From CAVXHQ01 sp963761735 (GTDB taxonomy: Bacteria; Pseudomonadota; Alphaproteobacteria; Rhodobacterales; Rhodobacteraceae), in contig CAVXHQ010000007.1 in assembly GCA_963761735.1 (NCBI GenBank), forward strand, positions 338,705-402,704: a stretch of 64,000 nucleotides of DNA. The letters are read 5' to 3'. Under the pieces are notes generated by a model, which ran no database searches, was not told the origin of the DNA, and saw only the letters and a list, made by a program, of their open reading frames with translations. Each line of letters starts with the position of its first letter. The stretch's first letter is position 1. Positions 45,545 to 62,282 of the stretch are shown piece by piece. Position numbers and translations under genes: made by a program.

Positions 45545-45799
45545 CTACATTCCCAGCGCGGCCTTGTACATCTCGAGGACCGCCTCTTCCTCGGCGATAT
45601 CGTCGGCGTCGCGCTTGCGCAGGGCGATGACCTTGCGGATCACCTTGGTATCGTAACCGCGCCCCTTCGCCTCAGCCATGATCTCCTTCTGACCGTCGGC
45701 GATATCCTTCTTCTCCGCCTCCAGGCGCTCATAGCGTTCGATGAACTGGCGCAGTTCCTCACCGGCGACGGAGGCGGAGTTTTCGAGGACGTCGGACAT
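45545..45799 (-). CDS. gapR: DUF2312 / GapR-like nucleoid-associated protein
   Basis: An 84-residue DUF2312 protein: MSDVLENSASVAGEELRQFI, ERYERLEAEKKDIADGQKEI and KVIRKVIALRKRDADDIAEE. In Caulobacter the family member GapR binds overtwisted AT-rich DNA ahead of polymerases; the basic-helical pattern is preserved here. The ATG at 45799 has AAGGAAC upstream. It is a single-gene unit ended by the paired palindrome element. Confidence 0.88.
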   Translation of the reverse strand: MSDVLENSASVAGEELRQFIERYERLEAEKKDIADGQKEIMAEAKGRGYDTKVIRKVIALRKRDADDIAEEEAVLEMYKAALGM

Positions 45800-45893
45800 G
45801 AGGGCTGTTCCTTTTCGATGCGTTAGAGAGGGTGAAACCCCATCCGACGGGCGGGCGCAAGCCGGGTTTTGCACCTGCGCCTGACCGTGATGG

Positions 45894-47128
45894 TCATGCC
45901 CATTCGCCCTTGCGCATCACCGGCGTGCGGTTGCCGTCCGCATCGAGGCCGTCGATGTCGATCTTGTCCGATCCGATCATCCAGTCGACGTGGATCATGC
46001 TCGCGTTGCCGCCCTTGGCCGTCACATCCGCTTCGGACAGGCTTTCGGCGTCCATGAAACACTCGGAATAGCACTGGCCGAGGGCGATGTGGCTGGCGGC
46101 GTTTTCATCGAACAGCGTGTTGTAGAACAACAGGCCGGACTGCGAGATCGGCGAGCCATCCGGCACCAGCGCCACCTCGCCCAGACGCCGTGCGCCCTCG
46201 TCGCTGTCGAGCAGTTCGAGGAACACCGCCTCGCCCTTGCTCGCGGAGGCTTCGACGATCTTGCCGTTCTCGAACCGCACCTCGATGTCCTCGATCACTG
46301 TGCCCTGATGCGCCAGCGGCTTGGACGCGCGCAGCGTGCCGTCGGCGCGGTGCGCGTGTGGCGTGGTGAACACTTCTTCGGTGGGGATGTTGGGGTTGCA
46401 GATGACGCCCTTGCGCGAGGACGACGCCCCACCGACCCATTTGTGGCCCTCCGCCAGACCGAGCGTGAAATCGGTGCCCGGCCCGGTGTAATGCAGCGCG
46501 TCGAAGCGTTGGTTGTTCAGCCAGTCCTGCCTGGCGTGCAGGGTCTCGTTGTGCCGCTCCCACGCGGCAACCGGATCGTCCTGATCGACACGGGAGGCCG
46601 CGAAAATCGCGTCGGCGAGTTTCGCCGTCGCCGCGTCCTGTTCCATGTCGGGAAACATCTGCCGTGCCCATGCCGGGTCCGGATAGGCGACGATGGACCA
46701 GTTGGTCTTGAATTCCGTGATGTATTTCATCGCCGGTTTGATCGCCTTGCTGGTCGCCTTGGCCGCCCGCGCCACCCGGCGGGATCCTGCGCCGCCAGCA
46801 ACATCGGATCGCCCCCGGCGATCGCCATCCGGGCCGTACCCTCGTCGAAGGCGCGGGCCATGCCGTCGTAAAGCCAGTTCGGCGCGCGATCCAGGCTGTC
46901 GTCGGTCGCGTTTTCATAGCGCGCCAGCGTCAGCGCATCGTCAGAGATCATCGTGGTCACGAGGCCCGCGCCTGCCCTGTACGCCTCGGCGGCGATCAGG
47001 CGGGCAAGCGGCAGGGATACGGTGGAAGCGGTCAGAAACAGGTCCTGCCCCGGCTGGATGTTGACGCCGATGCGCACGGCCACTTCGGCGAGCTTGGCGA
47101 GGCGAGGATCGGTGGCGATGTCGGTCAT
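45894..47128 (-). pseudogene. M29-family aminopeptidase (frameshifted)
   Basis: A metal-dependent cytosolic aminopeptidase of the thermophilic M29 type. The ATG at 47128 follows AGGAGCC. The N-terminal ~118 residues (DPRLAKLAEVAVRIGVNIQP, GQDLFLTASTV, ARMAIAGGDPMLLAAQDPA) and the C-terminal ~290 residues (VARAAKATSKAIKPAMKYIT, NIPTEEVFTTPHAHRADG, NTLFDENAASHIALGQCY, NASMIHVDWMIGSDKIDIDG) are in different frames. The shift is near 46775-46784, where restoring one C (GCCGGG to GCCCGGG) gives DPARVARAAK. All metal-binding motifs lie in the downstream frame. Either the gene is dead or there is a one-base sequence error. Confidence 0.85.
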
Positions 47129-47223
47129 AGTGGCTCCTGTCGGGGGTGAGTGAGGCGTAGCAATGCAGCAAATGGAGGACAAGGGCGTCTGTCCCCGTGC
47201 CGACCCGCAGCACGGGGTAGAAG

Positions 47224-48102
47224 TCAGTCCCGCTCGCGCCGGATAAGGGCATTGTGGATCGCGGTTGCGGCAACCGCCCCCTGACCCATCGCATGAGCGA
47301 TCTGGTCGAGGCCGTTCGTTACATCACCGATCGCATAGAGGCCCGTCACGCCGGTCTGCAGTTCCGCGTCGGTTTTTATACAGCCTTCGTCATCCAGGGC
47401 CACACCGGGTATCGGCACGATGTCCGTCCGGGGCGCCGTGCCAAGCGCGACATAAAGCGTATCGAAGCTATGGGTCCCTGCGTCCGTCAGCGTCACGACG
47501 ACCCGGTCGTCCGACAGCGCGAGGGTGCTCATCGGCGCCGAAAGGCCCGCGATGCCGTCTGCTGTCTCTGCGACGGTTCCATCCGCCGGAATCAGGGTGA
47601 CGTCGGGCGCATAGCGGCGGACGAACTCCGCCTCGGCCCTGCCGTGCGCACCGGATCCGAGGACGGCGACGCGCCTGCCGCGAACCTCATAGCCGTCGCA
47701 GACCGGACAATAGCGGATCAGGCCGTTGCGCACCCCCCGGTCGTGCTCGGCGTCAGACAGCGGGGGCCGGTGATTGTAGACGCCGGTGGCGAGGATCACC
47801 GTCCTGGCCTCCTCGATCCCGGTCTGGGTGGTGACACGGAACCCGTCGCTCCGGGCGGAAACGTCGCTCACCCTGCCGGTCTCGATCACCGCGCCATAGC
47901 GTCTGGCGTGTGCGCGCATCCGGTCGAGCAGATCGGGTCCGGCGATCCCCTCCGGAAAGGGCGCCAGATTGTGGGTCTTCGGGATCATCCGGGCACGGCC
48001 CTCGTCCGCGTCGACGACGGACACGCTGCGCAGGAAACGGGCGAGATAGAGGGCGGCGGTCAGGCCCGCAGGCCCCCCACCGACGATGATGCAATCCTTC
48101 AT
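47224..48102 (-). CDS. NAD(P)/FAD-dependent oxidoreductase, thioredoxin reductase-like
   Basis: A 292-residue flavoprotein: FAD-binding IIVGGGPAGLTAALYLARF at the start, the redox pair in YCPVCDGYEV, the NADPH-binding VAVLGSGAHGRAEAE and a final LYAIGDVTNGLDQIAHAMGQ. The ATG at 48102 directly precedes the first beta-strand and is preferred over the far upstream start. CPVC rather than the CATC of true thioredoxin reductases, together with short length, suggests the YpdA/HcaD-like or other thioredoxin-reductase-like subgroup. It follows the rpoC terminator as an independent unit. Confidence 0.87.
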   Translation of the reverse strand: MKDCIIVGGGPAGLTAALYLARFLRSVSVVDADEGRARMIPKTHNLAPFPEGIAGPDLLDRMRAHARRYGAVIETGRVSDVSARSDGFRVTTQTGIEEARTVILATGVYNHRPPLSDAEHDRGVRNGLIRYCPVCDGYEVRGRRVAVLGSGAHGRAEAEFVRRYAPDVTLIPADGTVAETADGIAGLSAPMSTLALSDDRVVVTLTDAGTHSFDTLYVALGTAPRTDIVPIPGVALDDEGCIKTDAELQTGVTGLYAIGDVTNGLDQIAHAMGQGAVAATAIHNALIRRERD

Positions 48103-48239
48103 GGCGGGCCATTCTTTGGTTCGGGATATCGTGGTGTCCATGTGGTGCACGGGGTCGCGCAGGGCGGCGTCGCAGATCGTTCGACCGGCACCCGACAGCA
48201 AACGCATCAGAGGGCGCCGGCGTTCCGGGTCGGAGGACG

Positions 48240-48271
48240 AAAAAGGCCCCGGCGCACAACACACCGGGGCC
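48240..48271 (-). terminator. Rho-independent terminator of the rpoBC operon
   Basis: On the minus strand GGCCCCGG and CCGGGGCC form a perfect 8-bp stem with an 11-nt loop, followed by TTTTT. It lies 30 bp after the rpoC stop. Confidence 0.85.
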
Positions 48272-48300
48272 CCTCCCCACTCAATCGAAACCGGCAAACG

Positions 48301-52545
<4,245 letters not shown>

Positions 52546-52587
52546 GTCGTAACCTTTTGATGTGGCGCTATGATCGGGTTTGGGAGC

Positions 52588-52633
52588 CGGAATTTTTGAA
52601 AAATTCCGACGCCGAATTCTTTGAAAGAATTCG
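52588..52633. repeat. Paired 21-bp palindromes, copy 2
   Basis: Two perfect palindromes in the rpoB-rpoC gap: arms CGGAATTTTT (52588-52608) and CGAATTCTTT (52613-52633), each with a single-base centre, separated by ACGC. Layout and 46-bp length are identical to copy 1 at 45488. Inside an operon it cannot be a complete terminator; RNA processing or attenuation is more plausible. Confidence 0.8.
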
Positions 52634-52638
52634 TTTCC

Positions 52639-56778
<4,140 letters not shown>

Positions 56779-57010
56779 GCGTCGTCACCTTATATCTGTG
56801 GCGCGAAAGATCGCGCATCTCTCGCATTCTGCGCCGCCGGGCTGCGGGCAAAACGCTGTGAGAAGGAGGTTCGCGGTCTATTCGTGACGCCCGTCCCAAA
56901 GGGCGCCTCCCGACCGGTGCGAACCAATCCAGGACGAAGGTCCGTTCGGGACCTTCTGCCAAGACAGGTTCGGCTGGACCCGCGAATGCGGATCCAGCCC
57001 GTGGTTCACT

Positions 57011-57035
57011 CAGGTGCGCGCGAGGCGCGCACCTG
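57011..57035. promoter_or_regulatory. Strong hairpin in the rplL-rpoB gap
   Basis: Perfect 11-bp stem CAGGTGCGCGC/GCGCGCACCTG with a 3-nt loop, 5 bp after the rplL stop. No T-tract follows on the minus strand. The classical rplL-rpoB gap carries an attenuator and RNase III site in enterobacteria; a similar role is likely. A second hairpin (GGCTGGA/TCCAGCC) lies just downstream. Confidence 0.6.
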
Positions 57036-57040
57036 AAAAA

Positions 57041-57412
57041 TCAGGCCAGTTCGACCTTGGCACCGGCTGCTTCCAGCTTGGCCTTGATCTCTTCGGCTTC
57101 GGCTTTGGACGCGCCTTCCTTGATCTTGCCGCCGGCCTCGACGAGGTCCTTGGCTTCTTTCAGACCAAGACCGGTGATGCTGCGCACTTCCTTGATCACG
57201 TTGATCTTCTGCGCACCGGCCTCTTTCAGGACGACGTCGAACTCGGTCTTTTCTTCTTCGGCTTCGACGGCACCGGCGGGGCCTGCCATCATCACGGCGC
57301 CGCCGGCGGCCGGCTCGATGCCATACTCGTCCTTAAGGATGGTTTTCAGTTCCTGTGCTTCGAGCAGGGTCAGGCCCACGATCTCTTCGGCAAGTTTCTT
57401 GAGGTCAGCCAT
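57041..57412 (-). CDS. rplL: 50S ribosomal protein L7/L12
   Basis: A 123-residue L7/L12. The N-terminal dimerisation helix (MADLKKLAEEIVGLTLLEAQ), Ala/Gly hinge (AAGGAVMMAGPAGAVEAEEE) and C-terminal factor-binding domain (KINVIKEVRSITGLGLKEAK) are all present. The start MADLKK at 57412 is preferred over an ATG four codons upstream. It lies 93 bp behind rplJ. Confidence 0.97.
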   Translation of the reverse strand: MADLKKLAEEIVGLTLLEAQELKTILKDEYGIEPAAGGAVMMAGPAGAVEAEEEKTEFDVVLKEAGAQKINVIKEVRSITGLGLKEAKDLVEAGGKIKEGASKAEAEEIKAKLEAAGAKVELA

Positions 57413-57505
57413 TTCTGGTTCCATTCATAGATGTTGTGTCAGGCGCGGATTTCAATACCCGACCTGTAAGGGTTTCTTAAGCAGCTCTTGTCAAAAGGGG
57501 CGCGC

Positions 57506-58018
57506 TCACGCGGCGCGCTCCTCGATGGTCGACAGAATGCTCGCGATGTTGCTTGCAGGCGCGCCAATGGCCCCGGCGATGTTGCTGGCTGGTGCGGCGA
57601 TGCACCCCACGATCGAAGCGATAAGCTCCTCACGCGACGGCATTGCTGCAACGGCCTTCACACCGGCGACGTCCAGTGCCGTCTCACCCATTGCGCCACC
57701 CAGAATGACCAGACGGTCGTTCTTTTTGGCGTAATCGTTGATCACCTTGGCGGCTGCCACGGGATCTTCGCTAAAGGCGAGAACGGTCATGCCCGTCAGA
57801 AGATCGGCAATGCTTGCGCAGGGCTTTCCTTCAAGGGCGATCCTGGCGAGCTTGTTCTTGGCAACGCGAACGGACCCGCCTGCATCACGCATCGATGCGC
57901 GCAGGTCCTGCATATGTGCAACCGTCATGCCGGCGTAGTGTGCAACCACGACGACACCAGAGCTTTCGAAGATCTGGCCGAGTTCCTCGACCACACCTTC
58001 CTTTTGTGCTCTATCCAC
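57506..58018 (-). CDS. rplJ: 50S ribosomal protein L10
   Basis: A 170-residue L10. The GTG at 58018 begins the reading VDRAQKEGVVEELGQIFESS and has GGAG upstream; longer starts would run into the leader. HYAGMTVAHMQDLRASMRDA and FSEDPVAAAKVI are typical, and the C-terminal helix (ASNIAGAIGAPASNIASIL) binds L7/L12 dimers. Confidence 0.95.
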   Translation of the reverse strand: MDRAQKEGVVEELGQIFESSGVVVVAHYAGMTVAHMQDLRASMRDAGGSVRVAKNKLARIALEGKPCASIADLLTGMTVLAFSEDPVAAAKVINDYAKKNDRLVILGGAMGETALDVAGVKAVAAMPSREELIASIVGCIAAPASNIAGAIGAPASNIASILSTIEERAA

Positions 58019-58380
58019 AGTGTCACTCCAGTTTAGGCGGGTTTCCCCGCCAGCTCGTTTTGCCCCCCGTATCTGGTGGGGGACGTCGGGTCCGAACAGG
58101 TCCGGGTCCCGGATCGCCCGAGGAAATTCCCTTGGCAGGGCCTCGAAAATACCGGTCACTTTTCCCATCTCGGGAAGGCCTTAGCGGGGATTTCTCCCCT
58201 GCCCTCCGTCTCGGACAGAGACGCGGCGTTGCCGCCGCGCCATTCACCCCACCGTCACGGAGGGGGGAATTTCTTGCCGGTCGCATGAGGCGCCCGGCGG
58301 TCGATTGGGGTAAATCCCCTCCTGCGTCTGGACAGAGCCATCGCCCGTCACCCGCAGGACAAGGTTTTGCCCCGTTATCG
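58019..58380 (-). promoter_or_regulatory. rplJ leader region (probable L10 autoregulation)
   Basis: A 362-bp non-coding gap between rplA and rplJ. Just before the rplJ start the minus strand can fold GCGGGGAAACCCGC-like. In many bacteria the L10-L7/L12 complex binds a leader here to control its own translation; an exact kink-turn was not traced. No open frame is convincing. Confidence 0.55.
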
Positions 58381-59082
58381 TCAGTCGTTGCCGGTGGCCG
58401 ACGCCAGATCCAGCGAAACACCCGGGCCCATCGACGAGCTCAGCGAGACCTTTTTCATATAGGTCCCCTTTGCGCCCGCCGGTCGTGCCTTGCTGACCGC
58501 ATCGACAAAGGCGCGCACGTTCTCGGCGATCTGTGCCGCGTCGAAGGATGCCTTGCCGATACCCGCATGCACGACGCCCGCCTTCTCGGCCTTGAACTGC
58601 ACCTGGCCACCCTTGGCGGCCTCGACGGCCTCTTTGACATCCATCGTCACCGTGCCGACCCGCGGGTTCGGCATCAGGTTGCGCGGACCCAGGATCTTGC
58701 CCAGACGCCCGACGATCGGCATCATGTCCGGCGTGGCGATGCAGCGATCAAAGTCGATCTTGCCGCCCTGGATCTGTTCCATCAGATCCTCGGCACCGAC
58801 GATATCGGCACCCGCCGCCGTCGCCTCGTCGGCCTTCGCGCCGCGCGCGAAAACCGCCACGCGGACCGTCTTGCCGGTGCCGTTGGGCAGCGTCACCGTG
58901 CCACGGACCATCTGGTCGGCGTGACGCGGATCGACGCCGAGGTTCATCGAGATTTCGATGGTCTCGTCGAATTTCGCCGTTGCGTTGGATTTCACCAGCG
59001 ACACCGCCTCGGAGACCGAAACGTGGTGCTTGCCCGCGAAGGCTTCGTGTTGCGCGCGCGCTTTTTTGCTCAGCTTTGCCAT
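58381..59082 (-). CDS. rplA: 50S ribosomal protein L1
   Basis: A 233-residue L1 of normal length: KYKVSV-type N-terminus absent but VSLVKSNATAKFDETIEISM, NLGVDPRHADQMVRGTVTLP and MPNPRVGTVTMDV are characteristic. L1 binds 23S rRNA at the L1 stalk and commonly represses the L11 operon. The start codon overlaps the rplK stop by one base, so both are translated together. Confidence 0.98.
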   Translation of the reverse strand: MAKLSKKARAQHEAFAGKHHVSVSEAVSLVKSNATAKFDETIEISMNLGVDPRHADQMVRGTVTLPNGTGKTVRVAVFARGAKADEATAAGADIVGAEDLMEQIQGGKIDFDRCIATPDMMPIVGRLGKILGPRNLMPNPRVGTVTMDVKEAVEAAKGGQVQFKAEKAGVVHAGIGKASFDAAQIAENVRAFVDAVSKARPAGAKGTYMKKVSLSSSMGPGVSLDLASATGND

Positions 59083-59531
59083 TACTTAACCTCGATACCC
59101 ATGGAGCGGGCAGAGCCCAGGATCGTCTGCATCGCACCTTCGACGGAGGTCGCGTTCAGATCGCTCATCTTCGCCTCGGCAATCTCGCGGACCTGCTTGA
59201 TCGTGATCGATCCCGCCACGATCTTGCCCGGCTCCTTGGAGCCTTGCGGACGGTTGCGCTTGCCCACGGGCTTAAGACCGGCGGCCTTCTTAATATAGAA
59301 CGACGCGGGCGGCGTCTTGCAGTCGATGGTGAACGACTTGTCGGCGTAATAGGTGATCACGGTCGGGATCGGCGAGCCGGGTTCCATATCCGCCGTCTTG
59401 GCGTTGAACTGCTTGCAGAATTCCATGATGTTGATGCCGCGCTGACCCAGCGCGGGGCCGACGGGTGGCGATGGATTGGCCTGCCCCGCCTTAACCTGCA
59501 GCTTGAGCTGCCCCATTACCTTCTTGGCCAT
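59082..59531 (-). CDS. rplK: 50S ribosomal protein L11
   Basis: A 149-residue L11: LKLQVKAGQANPSPPVGPAL, GQRGINIMEFCKQFNAKTA and a C-terminal rRNA-binding GSARSMGIEV. A GGAGGC-type SD lies just upstream of the ATG at 59531. Confidence 0.98.
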   Translation of the reverse strand: MAKKVMGQLKLQVKAGQANPSPPVGPALGQRGINIMEFCKQFNAKTADMEPGSPIPTVITYYADKSFTIDCKTPPASFYIKKAAGLKPVGKRNRPQGSKEPGKIVAGSITIKQVREIAEAKMSDLNATSVEGAMQTILGSARSMGIEVK

Positions 59532-59725
59532 GATAGCCTCCTGTTTTCATCGGTGCGCTGTGGCACCCCGCCTGTCCGGGTCGCGACCCGTCGAGAGCTG
59601 TTGGCGTGGTCCGGTCTCCGGCGCGCGCGCCGATCGCCTCCCACATACGAACCCCGGTTGGGGCAATGCCGGATTTATCCGGCAATCCTTTGGAATGAGC
59701 GCAAACTCATTCGTCCCGACGGGAC
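59532..59725 (-). promoter_or_regulatory. nusG-rplK intergenic region with stacked hairpins
   Basis: 194 bp. Three small hairpins follow the nusG stop on the minus strand: GTCCCGTCGGGAC-like, GAATGAG/CTCATTC and GCCGGATAAATCCGGC-like. They probably form a leader or internal terminator before the L11-L1 genes, where L1 autoregulation is usually exerted. No gene. Confidence 0.5.
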
Positions 59726-60256
59726 TTATTGCTTGACCACCTGCGTGAATTCCAGTTCGACCGGCGTCGCCCGGCCGAAGATCGACACCGACACCTTCAG
59801 GCGCTGGTTGTCCTCGTCGACCTCTTCGACCATGCCGTCGAAATCCTCGAACGGACCATCGGCCACCTTCACCTTTTCGCCGATGTCGAAGTGAATCAGG
59901 GTGCGTGGCGCCTCCTGCCCTTCCTCGACCCGGCCAAGGACCTGCTGGACCTCGGCGTCACGCATCGGCATCGGGCGGCCCTGAGGACCCAGAAATCCGG
60001 TCACCCGGTTGATCTGGCTGATCAGGTGATAGCCTTCGTCGGACATTTCCATGTGCACGAGAACGTACCCCGGCATGAACCGCCGCTCGGCCTGTACCTT
60101 CTTGCCGCGACGGATCTCGATGACCTCTTCGGTGGGCACCATCACTTCGTCGATGGCCTCCTCGAGGCCTTGCTCGATGACCTTGGCGCGGATCTGCTCT
60201 GCGATCTTCTTCTCGAAGTTCGACAGAACGCTCACCGAATACCACCGTTTCGCCAT
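59726..60256 (-). CDS. nusG: Transcription termination/antitermination factor NusG
   Basis: A 176-residue NusG. The NGN domain reads RWYSVSVLSNFEKKIAEQIR and RFMPGYVLVHMEMSDEGYHL; the KOW domain is GEKVKVADGPFEDFDGMVEE. It is normal in length and position between secE and rplK. Confidence 0.98.
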   Translation of the reverse strand: MAKRWYSVSVLSNFEKKIAEQIRAKVIEQGLEEAIDEVMVPTEEVIEIRRGKKVQAERRFMPGYVLVHMEMSDEGYHLISQINRVTGFLGPQGRPMPMRDAEVQQVLGRVEEGQEAPRTLIHFDIGEKVKVADGPFEDFDGMVEEVDEDNQRLKVSVSIFGRATPVELEFTQVVKQ

Positions 60257-60308
60257 ATCGAGGTCACCTCAGTCGCCGGGCCGCGTCTGCCCGGAAAGAA
60301 AATCAATC

Positions 60309-60365
60309 ACGAATGCCTGCGACATCCGGCTCGGTCCGTACGAATGTCTGCGACATTCGGGTCGG
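60309..60365. repeat. Imperfect 26-bp direct repeat with hairpin, secE-nusG gap
   Basis: Copies at 60309-60334 and 60340-60365 share ACGAATG.CTGCGACAT.CGG.TCGG. The second copy is a perfect hairpin (CGAATGT/ACATTCG, 5-nt loop); the first is imperfect. The whole secE-nusG gap (60257-60623, 367 bp) has no supported gene. Confidence 0.6.
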
Positions 60366-60623
60366 ATATAACGGATATCCGCGAGATCCTGTTCCGGCAT
60401 AGAAAAGCGGCGCGCAACTGATTCGCCACGCGCCCCGTCCGGTATTTGGGGGCTAGTACCGCCCGGGCGTCCCGAACTCAAGGGGCAACACGGTCAAAGA
60501 TGGCGTCGAACGTGCCGTGCATCGCGGCCGGAGGTGCCGGTACCTACCTCGATCCTCGCGGTCGCATCCTCCGAGCCGGAAACCGGCACGTCCGACACGG
60601 CGAGATCACCCGCTTTCAGGGCC

Positions 60624-60821
60624 CTACCCGCCAAATCCGGTCAGGACAGCGTCGAGACCGAAGCGGATCACCATGTCGACCAGACTGAAAAACACGGCGG
60701 CAAGGGCCGCAAGTATGAAGACCATGATGGTGGTCAGCACAACTTCCCGGCGCGTCGGCCACACAACCTTGGCAATTTCGGCGCGGGTTTGCTGGACGAA
60801 CTGGATAGGATTGGTGGTCAT
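60624..60821 (-). CDS. secE: Preprotein translocase subunit SecE
   Basis: A 65-residue SecE with the single-membrane-span form found in alphaproteobacteria: QFVQQTRAEIAKVVWPTRRE followed by VVLTTIMVFILAALAAVFFS. It joins SecY and SecG in the translocon. The ATG at 60821 is preferred over longer frames because homology starts here. It is the first gene of the rpoBC-containing cluster. Confidence 0.95.
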   Translation of the reverse strand: MTTNPIQFVQQTRAEIAKVVWPTRREVVLTTIMVFILAALAAVFFSLVDMVIRFGLDAVLTGFGG

Positions 60822-61026
60822 GCCGCGCCCTTCAGGCTGAATCTGTCGTTGTAACCGAGATACGCGGCAGGTGCGCGAAATACAAGCGGGCTCCGGGCGG
60901 TGACGCAGCCGCACCGACTGCACGAAATCCGACGCCAATGGTGAAAACACACGATCGCGGAACGGCGATGCCCCGCGCAGCATGGTCTTCGGTATCGAGA
61001 ACCCGCCCGCAGAAGGGCCCGCCCGC

Positions 61027-61069
61027 CGCGCGCACAGTCGCATAACCCGACGCGCGCACAGTCGCATAA
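61027..61069. repeat. Two-copy 24-bp-period direct repeat
   Basis: CGCGCGCACAGTCGCATAA occurs at 61027-61045 and again at 61051-61069. It lies between secE and the tRNA-Trp-like fragment, adjacent to the 3' end of the fragment. Confidence 0.7.
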
Positions 61070-61082
61070 ATCGGGAAATCCC

Positions 61083-61127
61083 TGGCCGGGACACGGAAGC
61101 TCGAACTCCGGACCTACGGTTTTGGAG
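61083..61127 (-). pseudogene. 3' half of a tRNA-Trp-like gene
   Basis: On the minus strand, reading inward from 61127: anticodon loop CTCCAAA (anticodon CCA), stem ACCGT, variable AGGTC, T-arm CGGAG-TTCGAGC-TTCCG (a good 5-bp stem), acceptor TGTCCCG, then G and CCA. The 5' half (acceptor CGGGACA, D-arm, 5' anticodon stem) is absent; the sequence upstream of the loop does not pair. In related genomes tRNA-Trp commonly lies just before secE, exactly this position. The fragment cannot be functional and looks like a recombination scar or attachment site. Confidence 0.6.
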
Positions 61128-62045
61128 GCTGCAATTCAGCGCCGATTTCGTTGCCTTTTCTCCCGACCGACCTGTTCTCCAGCCCTTAGGTATGAATGCG
61201 GGACGGGAAATTCGCCTACCGCCAACTCCTGATTTGATGGTCACCGACAGATCCGGGGCGATTCACGAAGGCAACGGGCCGGCCTGGAATGAAGCGCTCG
61301 AGCGCCGTGGCTCGCTGACGATCCGGTCTGAGCCCGGGATGAGCAGTCAGGCCGCGCCGTCAGATGAACGCGGCCGCCATCCAGACCTGCTTTGCAATGC
61401 AGGATGACGGGCGTCCCTGAGACATGCCGGTGGCAGGATTCAGCCCTGAACGGACGGAGCTTCCGGGCAGGTTCGACTTGGCGCTCAGGCAGACGACGAC
61501 TTCGTCGGCAGCCTGTCGCGGCTCGCCCGGTTCGACTGGACGGGCTTGGCTCGACGGGCCGGGCTCGACGGGCCGGGCTCGACGGGCCGGGCCCGACTGC
61601 ACGGTGCCCGACTTCAGCGCACTGTCCCGCCGTCGGAAGGCCTTGGCCGTGAACATCCCATATCGAGTTCCAGGGGGCCGTTGCACCTGCTGGTCCCGTG
61701 TCGTCAGCATTCTCTGGATGCGCCTGCCGGGCAATCGATGCGCCGCCTGAAACTGCCAGGCCAGCACCACGCTCGCATTTTTTGAAGGCGCACCACCGCC
61801 GGGCATTGCAGGCATTGCATGGCACTTCGACCGTCAGATCGCAGAAATTCGGGTCCGCATCGCCGTCATGAATGCCAACACCGCCCCCGGCATCCCTGTC
61901 ACAAGCCGTGGGATAAATCCATCGGCGGACGGGAGGCCCCGGCCATCAGGCGATTTGGGCAACAGGGCCCTGCATGATTGGTTCGTTTCAACGGACCTTC
62001 CATCCGCTCTTGTTTAACTGATCTAGAGACATTAGACGGATCCGC
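61128..62045. other. Non-coding stretch before tRNA-Ser
   Basis: No frame here has a plausible start, motif or codon pattern. It contains a 14-bp tandem repeat (61548-61589) and GC-rich low-complexity DNA. The last 50 bp before the tRNA become AT-richer and probably hold the tRNA promoter. Confidence 0.5.
61548..61589. repeat. 14-bp tandem repeat, three exact copies
   Basis: GGCTCGACGGGCCG repeats three times without interruption; degenerate copies flank it on both sides (about 61510-61600). It is non-coding. Confidence 0.85.
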
Positions 62046-62135
62046 GGAGACGTGGCCGAGTGGTCGAAGGCACGCCCCTGCTAAGGGCGCATACCGGAAA
62101 CGGTATCGAGGGTTCGAATCCCTTCGTCTCCGCCA
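62046..62135 (+). tRNA. tRNA-Ser (anticodon GCT)
   Basis: A 90-nt class II tRNA. Acceptor GGAGACG pairs with CGTCTCC, followed by G and an encoded CCA. The anticodon stem CGCCC/GGGCG encloses the loop CTGCTAA, anticodon GCT at 62080-62082. The long variable arm folds as ACCG..CGGT, and the T-loop is TTCGAAT. A tyrosine recombinase gene starts 147 bp downstream in the same direction, so the tRNA 3' end is the probable attachment site. Confidence 0.97.
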
Positions 62136-62282
62136 CCAATCTTTGTGAAATAAATTTAAATATCATTTAAAATCAAAGACTTGATTTGGATTTCCGGAGC
62201 GACAAGTTCTCCATCATCTTGTTTTGCTACCCTTTCTGCACCACATCTTGCTACACAGAGCATGTGTTGAAGGGGTGCAAAG

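Noticed and set aside
61027..61069. Possible CRISPR-like repeat
   Set aside because: Only two copies with a 5-bp gap, no spacers of useful length and no cas genes in the window.
61241..61825. Minus-strand frames of 150-195 codons between secE and tRNA-Ser
   Set aside because: They cross the 14-bp tandem repeat, have biased composition and lack a start/RBS; not supported.
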